DNA from: Thiohalocapsa marina
GTDB taxonomy: Bacteria; Pseudomonadota; Gammaproteobacteria; Chromatiales; Chromatiaceae
Direction: 5' to 3'
Assembly (NCBI RefSeq): GCF_008632335.1
Contig: NZ_VWXX01000018.1
Location: 1-64,000 of the forward strand
DNA: 64,000 nucleotides
Below are positions 26,885 to 37,455 of this stretch, one piece after another. How positions within the stretch are numbered: position 1 is the first letter of the stretch; each line of letters starts with the position of its first letter. The position numbers were made by a program, and so were the translations under genes. A model generated the notes under the pieces. It made no database searches, was not told where the DNA came from, and was given only the letters and a program-made list of their open reading frames with translations.

Positions 26885-27547
26885 ATGCGCTATCGTCGTG
26901 CCGTTATTCCAGGCGCCAGCTATTTCTTCACGGTCAACCTGGCGGACCGCTCGGCGCATTTGCTGGTCCACCGGATCGCGGACCTTCGCGCGGTGGTGCG
27001 GGATGTTCGGCGTGCGCATCCGTTTATGATCGTCGCCTGGGTGGTGTTGCCAGATCATCTGCATGCCGTCTGGACCTTGCCGGGGGGCGATGCCGATTAC
27101 GCGACGCGGTGGGGACTGATCAAGGCGGGGTTCTCACGGCGCATCCCGAAGGAGGAGCGCATCCGCTCCAGCCGCGCGCGGAAGGGCGAACGCGGTATCT
27201 GGCAGCGGCGCTTCTGGGAACATCTGATTCGCGACGAGCGCGATCTCGCTGGGCATGTCGATTACATCCACTACAACCCCGTCAAGCATGGCTATGTGAA
27301 TCGCGCTGTCGATTGGCCTTATTCGACATTTCATCGTGATCTGCGGCGCGGAGATGTGACGAAAGATTGGGGTGTGCGGGAAGATGCGGTGGGCGATTTC
27401 GGGGAGGAGCCGTGTGGTCGTGCACATAATGTTGGGGTTCGTGCCTCACCCCAACCTACGGTGCTGCATGTGCCAACCCGCGTAGGTTGGGGTGACGAAG
27501 GAACCCCAACAACCCACGGGCATCGGGATCTTGGCGACTTTCCTTGA
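26885..27547 (+). CDS. REP-associated tyrosine transposase (RAYT, TnpA-REP)
   Basis: 220 residues from ATG 26885 (an ATG at 26825 lies inside REP unit 2). Y1/HUH signature: His58 and His60 in LPDHLHAVW, then WGLIKAGFSRRI, GIWQRRFWEHLI and the catalytic Tyr127 in DYIHYNPVKHGYV. It would cut and join single-stranded REP DNA and spread REP units. REP units lie on both sides. The last 40 or so codons (after VGDFGEE) read through the downstream REP pair, so the tail is repeat-derived. Confidence 0.92.
   Translation: MRYRRAVIPGASYFFTVNLADRSAHLLVHRIADLRAVVRDVRRAHPFMIVAWVVLPDHLHAVWTLPGGDADYATRWGLIKAGFSRRIPKEERIRSSRARKGERGIWQRRFWEHLIRDERDLAGHVDYIHYNPVKHGYVNRAVDWPYSTFHRDLRRGDVTKDWGVREDAVGDFGEEPCGRAHNVGVRASPQPTVLHVPTRVGWGDEGTPTTHGHRDLGDFP
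27431..27510. repeat. Downstream REP pair, inverted order
   Basis: The right-type REP (27431-27459) precedes the left-type REP (27482-27510) with 22 bases between, opposite to units 1 and 2. It overlaps the 3' end of the RAYT gene and closes the REP/RAYT locus. Confidence 0.8.
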
Positions 27548-27679
27548 ATGAGGACATCCCCCACAACGCCAATCATCAGCATGTTCTACGGGATCATCGT
27601 ATGGATGCTGTTCATGGACACAGGTACAGGCCCGCCTGGATGTGTCGTGCGGCGAAGGGCCGCACGGTCGGGAAGATAG
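27548..27679 (+). pseudogene. 5' remnant of a DUF4160-type gene
   Basis: ATG 27548 opens MRTSPTTPIISMFYGIIVWM; ISMFYGIIV plus the next residues LFMD match the opening of DUF4160 proteins. The rest (TGTGPPGC onward) no longer resembles the family and a stop comes after 43 codons. Probably a truncated gene cut by the REP/RAYT insertion. Recognition rests on a short stretch. Confidence 0.35.
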
Positions 27680-27772
27680 CGGGCTGCGGTATGAAGCCAC
27701 TTTATGTGGCTGGAAAATATCCGCAGACAGCAAGCGAAGTATACAGGGGCGTGCCCGTATCCGTTGGTCTTG

Positions 27773-28456
27773 CTAGCCGTGCTCGAAAAGCCCTTCGGCC
27801 TGCATCAGCGCGGTGCCGTAGTCGATGTCGACCGCGAACGAGATGTTGGTTTCGCGGGCCGGACGGCGTTCCCATTCGGCGCTGTCGCGCACCACGTCGG
27901 CGGGCTCGAAGCGGCCGCTGATGATGCCCACCACATGGCCGTCGGCGACATGGATCAAGGGCCCGCCGATGTCGCCGTTCTGCACCATGTTGTCGAACAG
28001 GATCAGGCGGGTGTCGTTGTAGGAACGGATCTTGGCCGATGCGAAGCCGCCCACCGTCAGTGGGGTGTGGATCTGATCATGGCCAAAGGAATAGCCCAGG
28101 CTCACCACCGTTGCGCCCGGCAGCACGTTCTCGCCGCTGCCGAGGAAGTCATCCGGCACGCTGATTTCCAGATCCTGATCGATCTTCAGCAGCGCGACGT
28201 CGTGCGCGGTGTCGCGCTGTGCCACAGTCACCGCCATCGCCGCCACGCGATCGAAGCTGATTGGCTGGAATTCACCGCCGCTCGAGGTTGGAACCACGCG
28301 CAGGCCGTCCGGATTGGCGACCAGGTGCGCGGCGGTGAGCAGGTAGCCCTGCGGATGCACCACGAAGGCCGTGCCAAGGAAGTCCACCGCACCCGCGTTA
28401 TCGCGGACCAGCATCAGGCAGCCACCGCGGAATTTCTGACTGGTGCCTTGCAACAT
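27773..28456 (-). CDS. Trypsin-like serine protease homologue lacking the catalytic serine
   Basis: 227 residues from ATG 28456, which has an AGGAGG ribosome site; the longer frame to 28579 is not family-like. S1C/DegP-type fold: His44 in LLTAAHLVA, Asp86 in AHDVALLKID. At the nucleophile position the usual GDSGGP reads GDIGGP (Ile163, codon ATC at 27968-27970), so catalysis by this mechanism should be lost. No signal peptide or PDZ domain. It follows the BCCT gene by 64 bases on the same strand and may be co-transcribed. A binding or regulatory pseudo-protease is the likeliest reading. Confidence 0.8.
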   Translation of the reverse strand: MLQGTSQKFRGGCLMLVRDNAGAVDFLGTAFVVHPQGYLLTAAHLVANPDGLRVVPTSSGGEFQPISFDRVAAMAVTVAQRDTAHDVALLKIDQDLEISVPDDFLGSGENVLPGATVVSLGYSFGHDQIHTPLTVGGFASAKIRSYNDTRLILFDNMVQNGDIGGPLIHVADGHVVGIISGRFEPADVVRDSAEWERRPARETNISFAVDIDYGTALMQAEGLFEHG

Positions 28457-28520
28457 GGTGTGTCCTCCTGTCAAGCGAGCGCCCTGATCGGCGCGGACAA
28501 AGCGATCATCACGGGCGGCG

Positions 28521-30164
<1,644 letters not shown>

Positions 30165-30258
30165 CCCCTGGCTGGTCTCTGAAACGTCGGTCTGACCTCA
30201 TGGTAACCCAGGGGGCTTGCGGACAGAAACCCGGACCCCGAAGCGCGGGCGCAGTCTT

Positions 30259-30993
30259 TTACTCTCCGTCGGACGCAGGCTCGGACGCGACCTCGATCAT
30301 GACCTCGTTGCGGCGGAAGACGGGCAGGGAGAAGGGGGAGTTGTAGCGGGCGTAGACCGGCGGGCCGCGTGTGGTCAGGCCCGCTGCCTGTACCGCGGCG
30401 AGCAGGTTTGCCTCCTGTTCTTGGTAACGGTCCTCGCGCCAGCCGCCGCTGTAGCGGCGCACCGCCATGACGCGGGCGGGTGCCTCGCGCAGGGTCACTC
30501 TGGGGTTGTTGGGCCGCGGCAGGCTGGCCAGAGTGTCGTACTCGGCGGGCATGATGAAACTGACCACATAGGCCTCATCCGCCTGATCCGCAGCCGTCGC
30601 CTGTTCGCCATCCGCAGGCTGATCACGAGCCGGGTCCCGATCCGGTTCCCGAGTGGCCGGGCGCTGGGTCACCGGGGCGGTCATGGCGATGCGCTCACCA
30701 ATGCTGGGTGCTGATCCCGGCCGTTGGGTCACAGGCGCGGTCATGTCGATCCTGGTGTTGCCCTGATTGTCGCCGAAGATATAGCCGGCCAAGAGGCGAA
30801 AGGCCTCGCCGCCGACCGAGTCGAAGCCGCCGCGGACCTCCACCTCGGCAAGGCGCAGGGGCGGATAGCGGCGCAATTCGAATTCCGGAGTCGTGCGCAG
30901 GACGGTGTAGACGGGTTCTTCGGTAGCCATGGTCGTGCCCGGGAGTCCGCAGAGAACAAGGACAAGCAGTGCCGGCAGGATGTTGATCAGCAT
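30259..30993 (-). CDS. SOUL haem-binding family protein, exported
   Basis: 244 residues with a signal peptide (ALLVLVLCGLPGTTMA). SOUL domain: YTVLRTTPEFELRRYPPLRL, FRLLAGYIFGDNQG and the C-terminal YNSPFSLPVFRRNEVMIEV. The conserved MTAPVTQ motif occurs twice (DMTAPVTQRPG and AMTAPVTQRPA), followed by an acidic/Ala-rich insertion (DPARDQPADGEQATAADQAD) before the fold resumes. A periplasmic haem or tetrapyrrole-binding role is the family expectation; its partner is unknown. Confidence 0.85.
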   Translation of the reverse strand: MLINILPALLVLVLCGLPGTTMATEEPVYTVLRTTPEFELRRYPPLRLAEVEVRGGFDSVGGEAFRLLAGYIFGDNQGNTRIDMTAPVTQRPGSAPSIGERIAMTAPVTQRPATREPDRDPARDQPADGEQATAADQADEAYVVSFIMPAEYDTLASLPRPNNPRVTLREAPARVMAVRRYSGGWREDRYQEQEANLLAAVQAAGLTTRGPPVYARYNSPFSLPVFRRNEVMIEVASEPASDGE

Positions 30994-30997
30994 TTTC

Positions 30998-31184
30998 CTA
31001 ATGGGTCACTCTATCTAGCAGCAGGTCGCGCAGGGTGCCGCCGAGGGCGGCGCTGAGGGCGATGACCAGCATGCCGAACAGATCGAAGCGCTCGCGACCG
31101 GCCTCCAGTATCCCCCGCCGCGGCCATCATGGCGACGGCGGTCAGGCTGATGGCCAGCATCACCATATACAGAGACAGGTTCAT
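30998..31184 (-). pseudogene. Truncated, frameshifted UPF0126/TRIC-type channel gene
   Basis: ATG 31184 overlaps the DUF1015 stop (ATGA) and opens MNLSLYMVMLAISLTAVAMM. After about 22 residues the frame must shift to give ILEAGRERFDLFGMLVIAL and then GGTLRDLLLDR, the family signature, before a stop 5 bases from the SOUL start. The full protein has about 200 residues, so this is a dead remnant of a gene once coupled to DUF1015. Confidence 0.6.
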
Positions 31185-32593
31185 GCGGGACCGGACATGG
31201 ATATTGCGTCCATGGGGTGCCGCGCCGGCGAGGGGGCATGCCAGGTGTCGGCGTCAGGCATGTCCCGGGTGATGGCCAGGTCAAGGGGCAGGCTGACCAG
31301 GCCGTCCACCAGCTTGGTTTCGAACCAGGTGCATTTCGGGGGCATGGTCAGGCCGGCGTCGGCAACCGCCATCAGGTCTTCCAGGCTGGCCGGATGGAGC
31401 GCGAAGGCGGCCCGCATGCGGCCCTGGTCCACGGGCCGGATCAGCCCTTCGAGCCCGCGGATGCCGCCGACGAAATCGAGCCGGGGATCCTGCCGCGGGT
31501 CTTCGATGCCCAGCACCGGTTGCAGCAGCTGGTCCTGCAGCAGGCGGACATCGAGCCGTGCCACCGGGTCGGCCTGGGAGCCCCGGTGCGGGATGCGGCC
31601 CGCGTGCAGTCGCAGGCGATACCAGCGCTGATCCAGATACAGGCCGAACAGGCCCGGTGCCTCGGGCAAGACCGCGGTCTCGCTCGGCGTCACGTCGAAG
31701 CGCTCGGCGATGCGGCGCAGAAAGGTCGTGGGGTTTAGGCCGTTCAGGTCTCGCACCAGTCGATGCACCGCCAGGATCTGCAGCGCATCCGCGGGAAAAC
31801 TCACTGCCAGGAAGCGCTTCCAGTGTCCATGGGCGCTGCGGTTGCCCAATGCCGCTTGAGCGCGACCGTCAGCAATGCGGGCTGCTGCCGCGGTGCGATG
31901 GTGGCCGTCGGCGATGTAGAGCCGGGGCTGGGCCTCGAAGGCGGCCGTCAGTTGCGCGATCTGCTCCGGCTGGTCGACCACCCAGAGCTGGTGTTGCACG
32001 CGGTCGCCGTGCTGGTCTCTTTTCGGATCCCGAACCGCATCGGGCGCTTCGGCCTGCAGCGCGGGCGGGTGTTCAGTGATCTGGGCCAGCAGGTCGTCGA
32101 TGGCGGGGCTGCGCCGATGCAGCAGGAAGGCCGGGGCAGTCTGGGCATCGAGTGCCTCGATCTGGCGCACGCGGTCGTCTTCCTTGGCCGCCAGCGTGAG
32201 TTCATGGCGGCGGATGCGTCCCTCTTGATACGCCTCCACCGAGGCGGCCAGCACCAACCCCGTCTGCACCTGCGCGCCCCGCGTTGCCCGATAGACGTAG
32301 TAGCAGGGGGCGGGGTCGGCCCGCAGTACGCCGACCGCACGCATGTGCAGGAACTGCGCGGCCGCCTGGGCGTAGGCCTGGGCTGCGTGCGGATTGGTGC
32401 CGGCGGGCAGATCGATCCCGGCCCGGGACAGGTGCAGAAAGCTCCAGGGGCGCTCTTTCGCGAAGGCACGGGCCTCGACCGTATCCATCACATCATAGTG
32501 TGGCGCGATCACCGCGCCGGCAATGTCGGGCGTCGGGCGCAGGCCGCAAAACGGGGCGATCAGGGGGGGCGATAGAGAACGCGGATGTGTCAT
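31181..32593 (-). CDS. DUF1015 family protein
   Basis: 470 residues from ATG 32593 (MTHPRSLSPPLIAPFCGLRP); the frame is open further upstream but lacks family character. Signatures: VIAPHYDVMD near the N-terminus, PCYYVYRATRG, and LYIADGHHRTAAAARIADG, the DUF1015 hallmark. Function is not established for the family; it has been linked by context to serine metabolism in some bacteria. It was formerly coupled to a UPF0126 gene now decayed. Confidence 0.85.
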   Translation of the reverse strand: MTHPRSLSPPLIAPFCGLRPTPDIAGAVIAPHYDVMDTVEARAFAKERPWSFLHLSRAGIDLPAGTNPHAAQAYAQAAAQFLHMRAVGVLRADPAPCYYVYRATRGAQVQTGLVLAASVEAYQEGRIRRHELTLAAKEDDRVRQIEALDAQTAPAFLLHRRSPAIDDLLAQITEHPPALQAEAPDAVRDPKRDQHGDRVQHQLWVVDQPEQIAQLTAAFEAQPRLYIADGHHRTAAAARIADGRAQAALGNRSAHGHWKRFLAVSFPADALQILAVHRLVRDLNGLNPTTFLRRIAERFDVTPSETAVLPEAPGLFGLYLDQRWYRLRLHAGRIPHRGSQADPVARLDVRLLQDQLLQPVLGIEDPRQDPRLDFVGGIRGLEGLIRPVDQGRMRAAFALHPASLEDLMAVADAGLTMPPKCTWFETKLVDGLVSLPLDLAITRDMPDADTWHAPSPARHPMDAISMSGPA

Positions 32594-32773
32594 GCCGTGG
32601 ATGGATGCCGGTGGCTCGGCTAAGCAGTATACGCGATCGGCTGCCGGGCGGATTCCACGGTTGTGTCCCTGAACAGCCTCTGGTATCTTCGCCTGCCTAT
32701 GTCGCACGGCACGGCACCTCAGGTCTGAGCACTCAGGTCCGACCACCGCCTTGAACCGGCGATAACACGTTAT

Positions 32774-32885
32774 GGTGGGCCCTGCCGGTCCCCTCGCAAC
32801 ACAAAGCCGTGAACCCGGTCAGGCCCGGAAGGGAGCAGCCGCAGCGGTGGTCGTGTGTGCCGAGATGTGGCTGGCAGGGTTCGCC
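32774..32885 (+). ncRNA. ffs: 4.5S signal recognition particle RNA (small bacterial type)
   Basis: The universal tip of SRP RNA is present: GGTCAGGCCCGGAAGGGAGC with the GGAA tetraloop and the AGCAGCC bulge. The ends pair (GGTGGGCCCTGCCGG with CTGGCAGGGTTCGCC), giving an approximately 112-nt hairpin as in E. coli. Position just upstream of dnaX is the standard gammaproteobacterial location. Exact ends are estimated from pairing. Confidence 0.93.
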
Positions 32886-32992
32886 GCCCATATTCCGGTC
32901 ATCGGCCTTCCCTCGGCCCGACAGACAGCCGCGGCCTGCGGTAAACTTGCGCGCATGTCGACCCTCCTGCCCAACGCACGTCACGCCCGACC

Positions 32993-34942
32993 ATGACCTA
33001 TCAGGTCCTGGCGCGGAAATGGCGGCCACGCACCTTCGCTGACCTGGTCGGGCAGGAGCATGTGGTCCGTGCGCTGGTCAACGCCCTGGAGCGGGGGCAG
33101 GTGCATCACGCCTACCTGTTCACCGGTACGCGCGGGGTCGGCAAGACCACGCTGGCGCGCATCCTGGCCAAGGCGCTCAATTGCGAGCAGGGGGTAGGAC
33201 CCACGCCCTGCGGCGTCTGCGCTACCTGCCGCGAGATCGATCAGGGACGCTACGTCGACCTGATCGAGGTGGACGCGGCCTCCCGGACCAAGGTGGACCA
33301 GACCCGCGAGCTGCTCGACAATGTGCCCTTCGCGCCGGTGCGGGGCCGCAGCAAGGTGTACCTGATCGACGAGGTGCACATGTTCTCCGGCAGCAGCTTC
33401 AACGCGCTGCTCAAGACGCTGGAAGAGCCGCCGGAGCACGTCAAGTTCGTGCTGGCCACCACGGATCCGCAGAAGCTGCCGGCAACGGTGCTGTCGCGCT
33501 GCCTGCAGTTCAATCTCAAGCGTCTGTTGCCTGAGCAGATCGCGGAGCGCTTCCGCCAGGTCCTGTCCGCGGAGGCCATCCAGTTCGATGACGCCGCGCT
33601 GGCCCTGCTGGCCCGGGCGGCGGACGGCAGCATGCGCGACGGCCTGAGCCTGCTGGACCAGGCGATCGCCTTCGGCGGCGGCCGCGTGGGGGCGGACGAC
33701 ACCCGTGCGATGCTCGGCACCCGCAGCGGCGATCTGGCCCTGAATCTGGTGGACGCACTGGCCGATGGTGACGGCGCGCGGGTGCTGGCGGAGGTCGGGC
33801 GCATCGCCGAGCTGACGCCGGATTTCGCCGGCGTGCTGTCTGACCTGATCGACCTGCTGCACCGGCTTGCGCTGGCCCAGCAGGTGCCCCGGACCCTGGC
33901 CGCGGATGACCCGGACCACGACCGGCTGGCGGTGCTGGCGCAGCGTCTGCCGGCGGAAGACGTCCAGCTCTATTATCAGATCTTGCTGACGGGTCGCCAG
34001 GATTTGCCGCTGGCACCAGAGCCGCGCACGGGGCTGGAAATGGTGCTGTTGCGGGCGCTGGCCTTCCGGCCGGCAGACCCCGCCGGCGGTGGCCCATCTG
34101 CCGGTTCTGGCGGTTCCGGGGACGCTGGCGGATCGGGGCGGCCGACGCCCTCGCCGCAGCCCCGGAAACCCGGGTCGACCGGCGATGCCGGCGGCCCGTC
34201 GTCCGCGAAAAGGAGCGCGGCTCCGGCAGATCCCCATGCGGTGTCTGCAGCATCGCTCCGGCTCGACGCGGTGGCAGAAACCCCGGCAGCGGCGCCCGAA
34301 CCCTCGGTTCCTGCCACAGCCCGTCCGGCTCGGCTGGCGAGCGCCGAGGACTGGCACGCCCTGGTCGCCGCGCTGGACGTGGGCGGCCTGGCGCGGCAAC
34401 TGGCAGAACATTGCGCCCTGGTCGCCTGGGATGGTCACCGACTGCGACTTGCCCTGGACGAAGGCGCGGCCAATCTGCGCAATGCCGGGGCCGAGCAGCG
34501 CCTGCGCGACGGCCTGGCCGCGGCGCTGGGCGGTGCTGTCGAACTGCTGATCGAGCAGCCGGCGGCGGCCAGGGGCGCCCCCGGCAAAGGGCATGGCCCG
34601 GCGGCCGGACGCACGTCCGGCGGAGCGTCCACCGGTGCGCCCGGGGGAGCATCCAGCGGCGCATCGGCGGGAACTTCCAGTGGCGCACCCGGGGGAGCAT
34701 CCAAGGGTGCGCTCGTTGGGGCGTCAGACGAATCGGCCGGGGCCGTGCCCGGCGATGCGACCGGAAACGGGCCGGCTCAGGCAATCGGCGAGACGCCGGC
34801 GCTGCGGCGGGCCAGGGACGCTGCCGAGCGCCAGGCGCAGGCCGAGGCACTGCTGCACCAGGACGGACCGGCGGCCCTGCTGATGGGGCTGTTCGACGCA
34901 CGCTGGATCCCCGGCACCCTGCGCGCGGCGGGCGACGGCTAA
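32993..34942 (+). CDS. dnaX: DNA polymerase III subunits tau/gamma
   Basis: 649 residues. Clamp-loader ATPase: Walker A in GTRGVGKTTLARIL, zinc-binding cysteines in CEQGVGPTPCGVCATC, DEVHMFSGSSFNALLKTLEE and the arginine-finger region LSRCLQFNLKRL. The tau part contains a Pro/Ala-rich linker, a conserved C-terminal domain (WHALVAALDVGGLARQLAEH) and a Gly/Ser/Ala low-complexity run around residues 530-580 (STGAPGGASSGASAGTSSG). No A-AAA-AAG slippery heptamer was found, so a gamma form by the E. coli mechanism is not indicated. Start is 5' of ybaB and recR. Confidence 0.96.
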   Translation: MTYQVLARKWRPRTFADLVGQEHVVRALVNALERGQVHHAYLFTGTRGVGKTTLARILAKALNCEQGVGPTPCGVCATCREIDQGRYVDLIEVDAASRTKVDQTRELLDNVPFAPVRGRSKVYLIDEVHMFSGSSFNALLKTLEEPPEHVKFVLATTDPQKLPATVLSRCLQFNLKRLLPEQIAERFRQVLSAEAIQFDDAALALLARAADGSMRDGLSLLDQAIAFGGGRVGADDTRAMLGTRSGDLALNLVDALADGDGARVLAEVGRIAELTPDFAGVLSDLIDLLHRLALAQQVPRTLAADDPDHDRLAVLAQRLPAEDVQLYYQILLTGRQDLPLAPEPRTGLEMVLLRALAFRPADPAGGGPSAGSGGSGDAGGSGRPTPSPQPRKPGSTGDAGGPSSAKRSAAPADPHAVSAASLRLDAVAETPAAAPEPSVPATARPARLASAEDWHALVAALDVGGLARQLAEHCALVAWDGHRLRLALDEGAANLRNAGAEQRLRDGLAAALGGAVELLIEQPAAARGAPGKGHGPAAGRTSGGASTGAPGGASSGASAGTSSGAPGGASKGALVGASDESAGAVPGDATGNGPAQAIGETPALRRARDAAERQAQAEALLHQDGPAALLMGLFDARWIPGTLRAAGDG

Positions 34943-35020
34943 CAGGACAGGCCCTGACCGGAGCGTCCGGCCACGGCGATCATCAATCGGCAGACAACGG
35001 CGAACAGTGAGGTAGATCCG

Positions 35021-35344
35021 ATGAAAGGTGCGTTGGGCGGCATGCTGAAGCAGGCGCAGAAGATGCAGGAAGAACTCAAGGAGGCGCAGGAGCGCCTGGG
35101 CAAGGAAGAGGTCACCGGCGAGTCCGGTGGCGGCATGGTGCGGGTGACCATGACCTGCCGGCACGAGGCCAGACGCGTGGAGATCGATCCGTCGCTGCTG
35201 ACGGACGACAAGGACATGCTGGAGGACCTGGTGGTGGCCGCCATCAACGACGCCGTGCGTCGGGTCGGCGATCGCACCAAGGAAAGCATGGCTGACCTGA
35301 CGGCCGGCTTGCCGCTGCCGCCGGGCATGAAGCTGCCCTTCTGA
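35021..35344 (+). CDS. ybaB: YbaB/EbfC nucleoid-associated protein
   Basis: 107 residues, full length. [20 protein letters not shown] forms the N-terminal helix, then [20 protein letters not shown] and [10 protein letters not shown] at the end, all family typical. A dimeric DNA-binding protein that bends or coats DNA. Sits between dnaX and recR as in most gammaproteobacteria, 17 bases before recR. Confidence 0.95.
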   Translation: MKGALGGMLKQAQKMQEELKEAQERLGKEEVTGESGGGMVRVTMTCRHEARRVEIDPSLLTDDKDMLEDLVVAAINDAVRRVGDRTKESMADLTAGLPLPPGMKLPF

Positions 35345-35361
35345 TCCCGCACGGGTGTCGC

Positions 35362-35958
35362 GTGTCCAATCCGGGCCTGCTCAACGAACTCGTCGCGGCG
35401 CTGCGCTGCCTGCCGGGCGTCGGTCCGAAATCCGCCCAGCGGATGGCCTTCCATCTGCTGCAGCGTGACCGTGACGCGGGCCGCCACCTGGCCCGTGTCA
35501 TGGCCGAGGCGATGGAGCGCATCGGCCGCTGCCGACAATGCCGCACCCTCAGCGAGCATGCGCTTTGTGCCACCTGTGCCAGTCCCAAACGTGATGCCAG
35601 CCTGCTGTGCGTGGTGGAACAGCCCTCAGACATCGCCGCCATCGAACAGGCCACGGACTACCGCGGTCTCTACTTTGTGCTCGGCGGTCGACTGTCGCCG
35701 CTGGACGGCATCGGCCCGGAGGAACTGCATCTGGACCTGCTGCGCCACCGCCTGCACGAGGGCGGTGTCAGCGAGGCGATTCTGGCGATCAGCCCCACGG
35801 TGGAGGGCAGCGCCACGGCGCACTATATCACCGGCATTGCCGAGGGCAGCCCGGTGCGGATCACGCGGATCGCCCACGGCGTGCCTCTGGGCGGTGAACT
35901 GGAACTGGTGGATGGCGGCACCCTGGCGCACGCCTTCGCCGGGCGCACACACCTGTGA
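35362..35958 (+). CDS. recR: Recombination mediator RecR
   Basis: 198 residues from GTG 35362. Helix-hairpin-helix [19 protein letters not shown], zinc finger [16 protein letters not shown], and a Toprim domain ([12 protein letters not shown] through [14 protein letters not shown]). With RecO and RecF it loads RecA on gapped DNA. The GTG start gives the canonical N-terminus [10 protein letters not shown]. Confidence 0.96.
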   Translation: MSNPGLLNELVAALRCLPGVGPKSAQRMAFHLLQRDRDAGRHLARVMAEAMERIGRCRQCRTLSEHALCATCASPKRDASLLCVVEQPSDIAAIEQATDYRGLYFVLGGRLSPLDGIGPEELHLDLLRHRLHEGGVSEAILAISPTVEGSATAHYITGIAEGSPVRITRIAHGVPLGGELELVDGGTLAHAFAGRTHL

Positions 35959-36019
35959 CCATCAGCGCCGATGCTGTTGCTCCTTTGACTGCTAGCCCAA
36001 GACCCGGAGTCCAAACCCC

Positions 36020-36364
36020 ATGTCCGATACCATTTTCGGCAAGATCGCCAGCGGCGAGGTCCCAGCGGACATCGTCTACCAGGACGACGATCTGGTTGCC
36101 TTTCGTGACCTCAGCCCCCAGGCGCCGACGCACATCCTGATCATCCCGCGAAAGCCGATCCCGACGCTGAATCACGTCGAGGAGGCGGATGCGGCCCTGA
36201 TCGGGCGGATGTTCCTGGCCGCGGCCCGGATCGCCGAACAGGAGGGCATTGCCGCCGCCGGCTATCGCACGGTGATCAACTGCAACGCGGGGGCAGGGCA
36301 GACCGTCTACCACCTGCATGTGCACCTGCTCGGCGGACGCCCGATGCAGTGGCCGCCGGGCTGA
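36020..36364 (+). CDS. hinT: HIT-family nucleotide hydrolase HinT-like
   Basis: 114 residues. N-terminus DTIFGKIASGEVPADIVYQD and the histidine triad HLHVHLLGG (nucleophile in the last HVH) identify a purine nucleoside phosphoramidase. Cytoplasmic. Follows recR by 61 bases on the same strand. Confidence 0.94.
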   Translation: MSDTIFGKIASGEVPADIVYQDDDLVAFRDLSPQAPTHILIIPRKPIPTLNHVEEADAALIGRMFLAAARIAEQEGIAAAGYRTVINCNAGAGQTVYHLHVHLLGGRPMQWPPG

Positions 36365-36501
36365 GACAGCATCCCCCCGGGGGCCCTTGTGCGCCGCTGG
36401 CGGGCTATCGGGACTTTTCGCATCCGGCGTTTACGGTTAGCATGCGCCGCTTGCCCGCAATCCTTGCCGGCGCTCTTTCGACTTTCTGACAGGCCTCCGT
36501 C

Positions 36502-37341
36502 ATGCCCGTTCCACCATCACTCAGCGCCGGCCCGGGGTTGGCCGGCACCGCAGACCCGGCCCCGGCCTTCGAGCTCAAGGCCGCAGCCTTCACCCTGCCG
36601 GTGATCCGGTTGCTGGACCTGGACATGGAGGCGGTGGAGGCGCAGTTGCAGCCAAAGGTCGAGCAGGCGCCGGGGTTCTTTCGCAACACCCCGGTGGTGA
36701 TCGATCTGGCGGCCCTGGCCGGTGTGGATGACGATGTGGGCTTTCCGCAACTGGTGGGCCTGTTGCGTGGGCTGGGTATGATTCCGGTGGGGGTGCGTGG
36801 CGGCAGCAGCGGCCAGAACGAAGCGGCCCAGGCCATGGAACTTGCCGTTCTGAGCGAGGACCATGGATCGCGACGGCGCAGCGACGCTGCTGAGGCTGCC
36901 ATGCATGATGTGCCGCCGCCGTCGGCGGGTCCGGCGATTGCGGGCGGCATGGCTGATGCGGCCAGGGCGAAGGCGGCCACGGGTGATTCGGGTCCGGCGG
37001 AGGCGTCGCCATCCCGAGGCTCGCTGCTGATCGATCACCCCATCCGCTCCGGACAGCGGGTCTATGCCGCCGGCGGCGACCTGACCATCGTCGCGCCGGT
37101 GAGTTCCGGCGCCGAGCTGATGGCCGACGGCAACATCCATATCTACGCGCCGCTGCGGGGGCGCGTCATCGCCGGGCTCAAGGGTGATACCCAGGCCCGG
37201 ATCTTCTGTCAGGACCTGCAGGCAGAACTGGTCTCCGTCGCCGGACATTACCGGGTCAGCGAGAACATTCCGCCGGAGCTGAAAGGGCGGCGGGTGCAGG
37301 TCTTCCTGGACCACGAAGTGCTGCGCATCGAGCCGATGTAA
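36502..37341 (+). CDS. minC: Septum site-determining protein MinC
   Basis: 279 residues: N-terminal FtsZ-antagonist domain (ELKAAAFTLPVIRLLDLDME and FFRNTPVVIDLAAL), a variable Ala/Pro-rich linker (residues about 120-170), and a C-terminal beta-helix (VRSGQRVYA-type segment followed by GDLTIVAPVSSGAELMADGN and IHIYAPLRGR). It blocks FtsZ rings near the poles with MinD. First gene of minCDE. Confidence 0.95.
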   Translation: MPVPPSLSAGPGLAGTADPAPAFELKAAAFTLPVIRLLDLDMEAVEAQLQPKVEQAPGFFRNTPVVIDLAALAGVDDDVGFPQLVGLLRGLGMIPVGVRGGSSGQNEAAQAMELAVLSEDHGSRRRSDAAEAAMHDVPPPSAGPAIAGGMADAARAKAATGDSGPAEASPSRGSLLIDHPIRSGQRVYAAGGDLTIVAPVSSGAELMADGNIHIYAPLRGRVIAGLKGDTQARIFCQDLQAELVSVAGHYRVSENIPPELKGRRVQVFLDHEVLRIEPM

Positions 37342-37455
37342 CTACCGCGCGCCAAAGCCGCCCGTCGGCAGGGCGCACCACAGCGACGCGGTGCTCGGCC
37401 GTGCCGCCAACTACTCAATCGACCAACTCAAGCGAATGGCTTTGGGAGAGACAAC

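Noticed and set aside
33980-34300. Programmed frameshift for a dnaX gamma form
   Set aside because: Only a short AAAA run (near 34207) was found and no A-AAA-AAG heptamer with a downstream hairpin.
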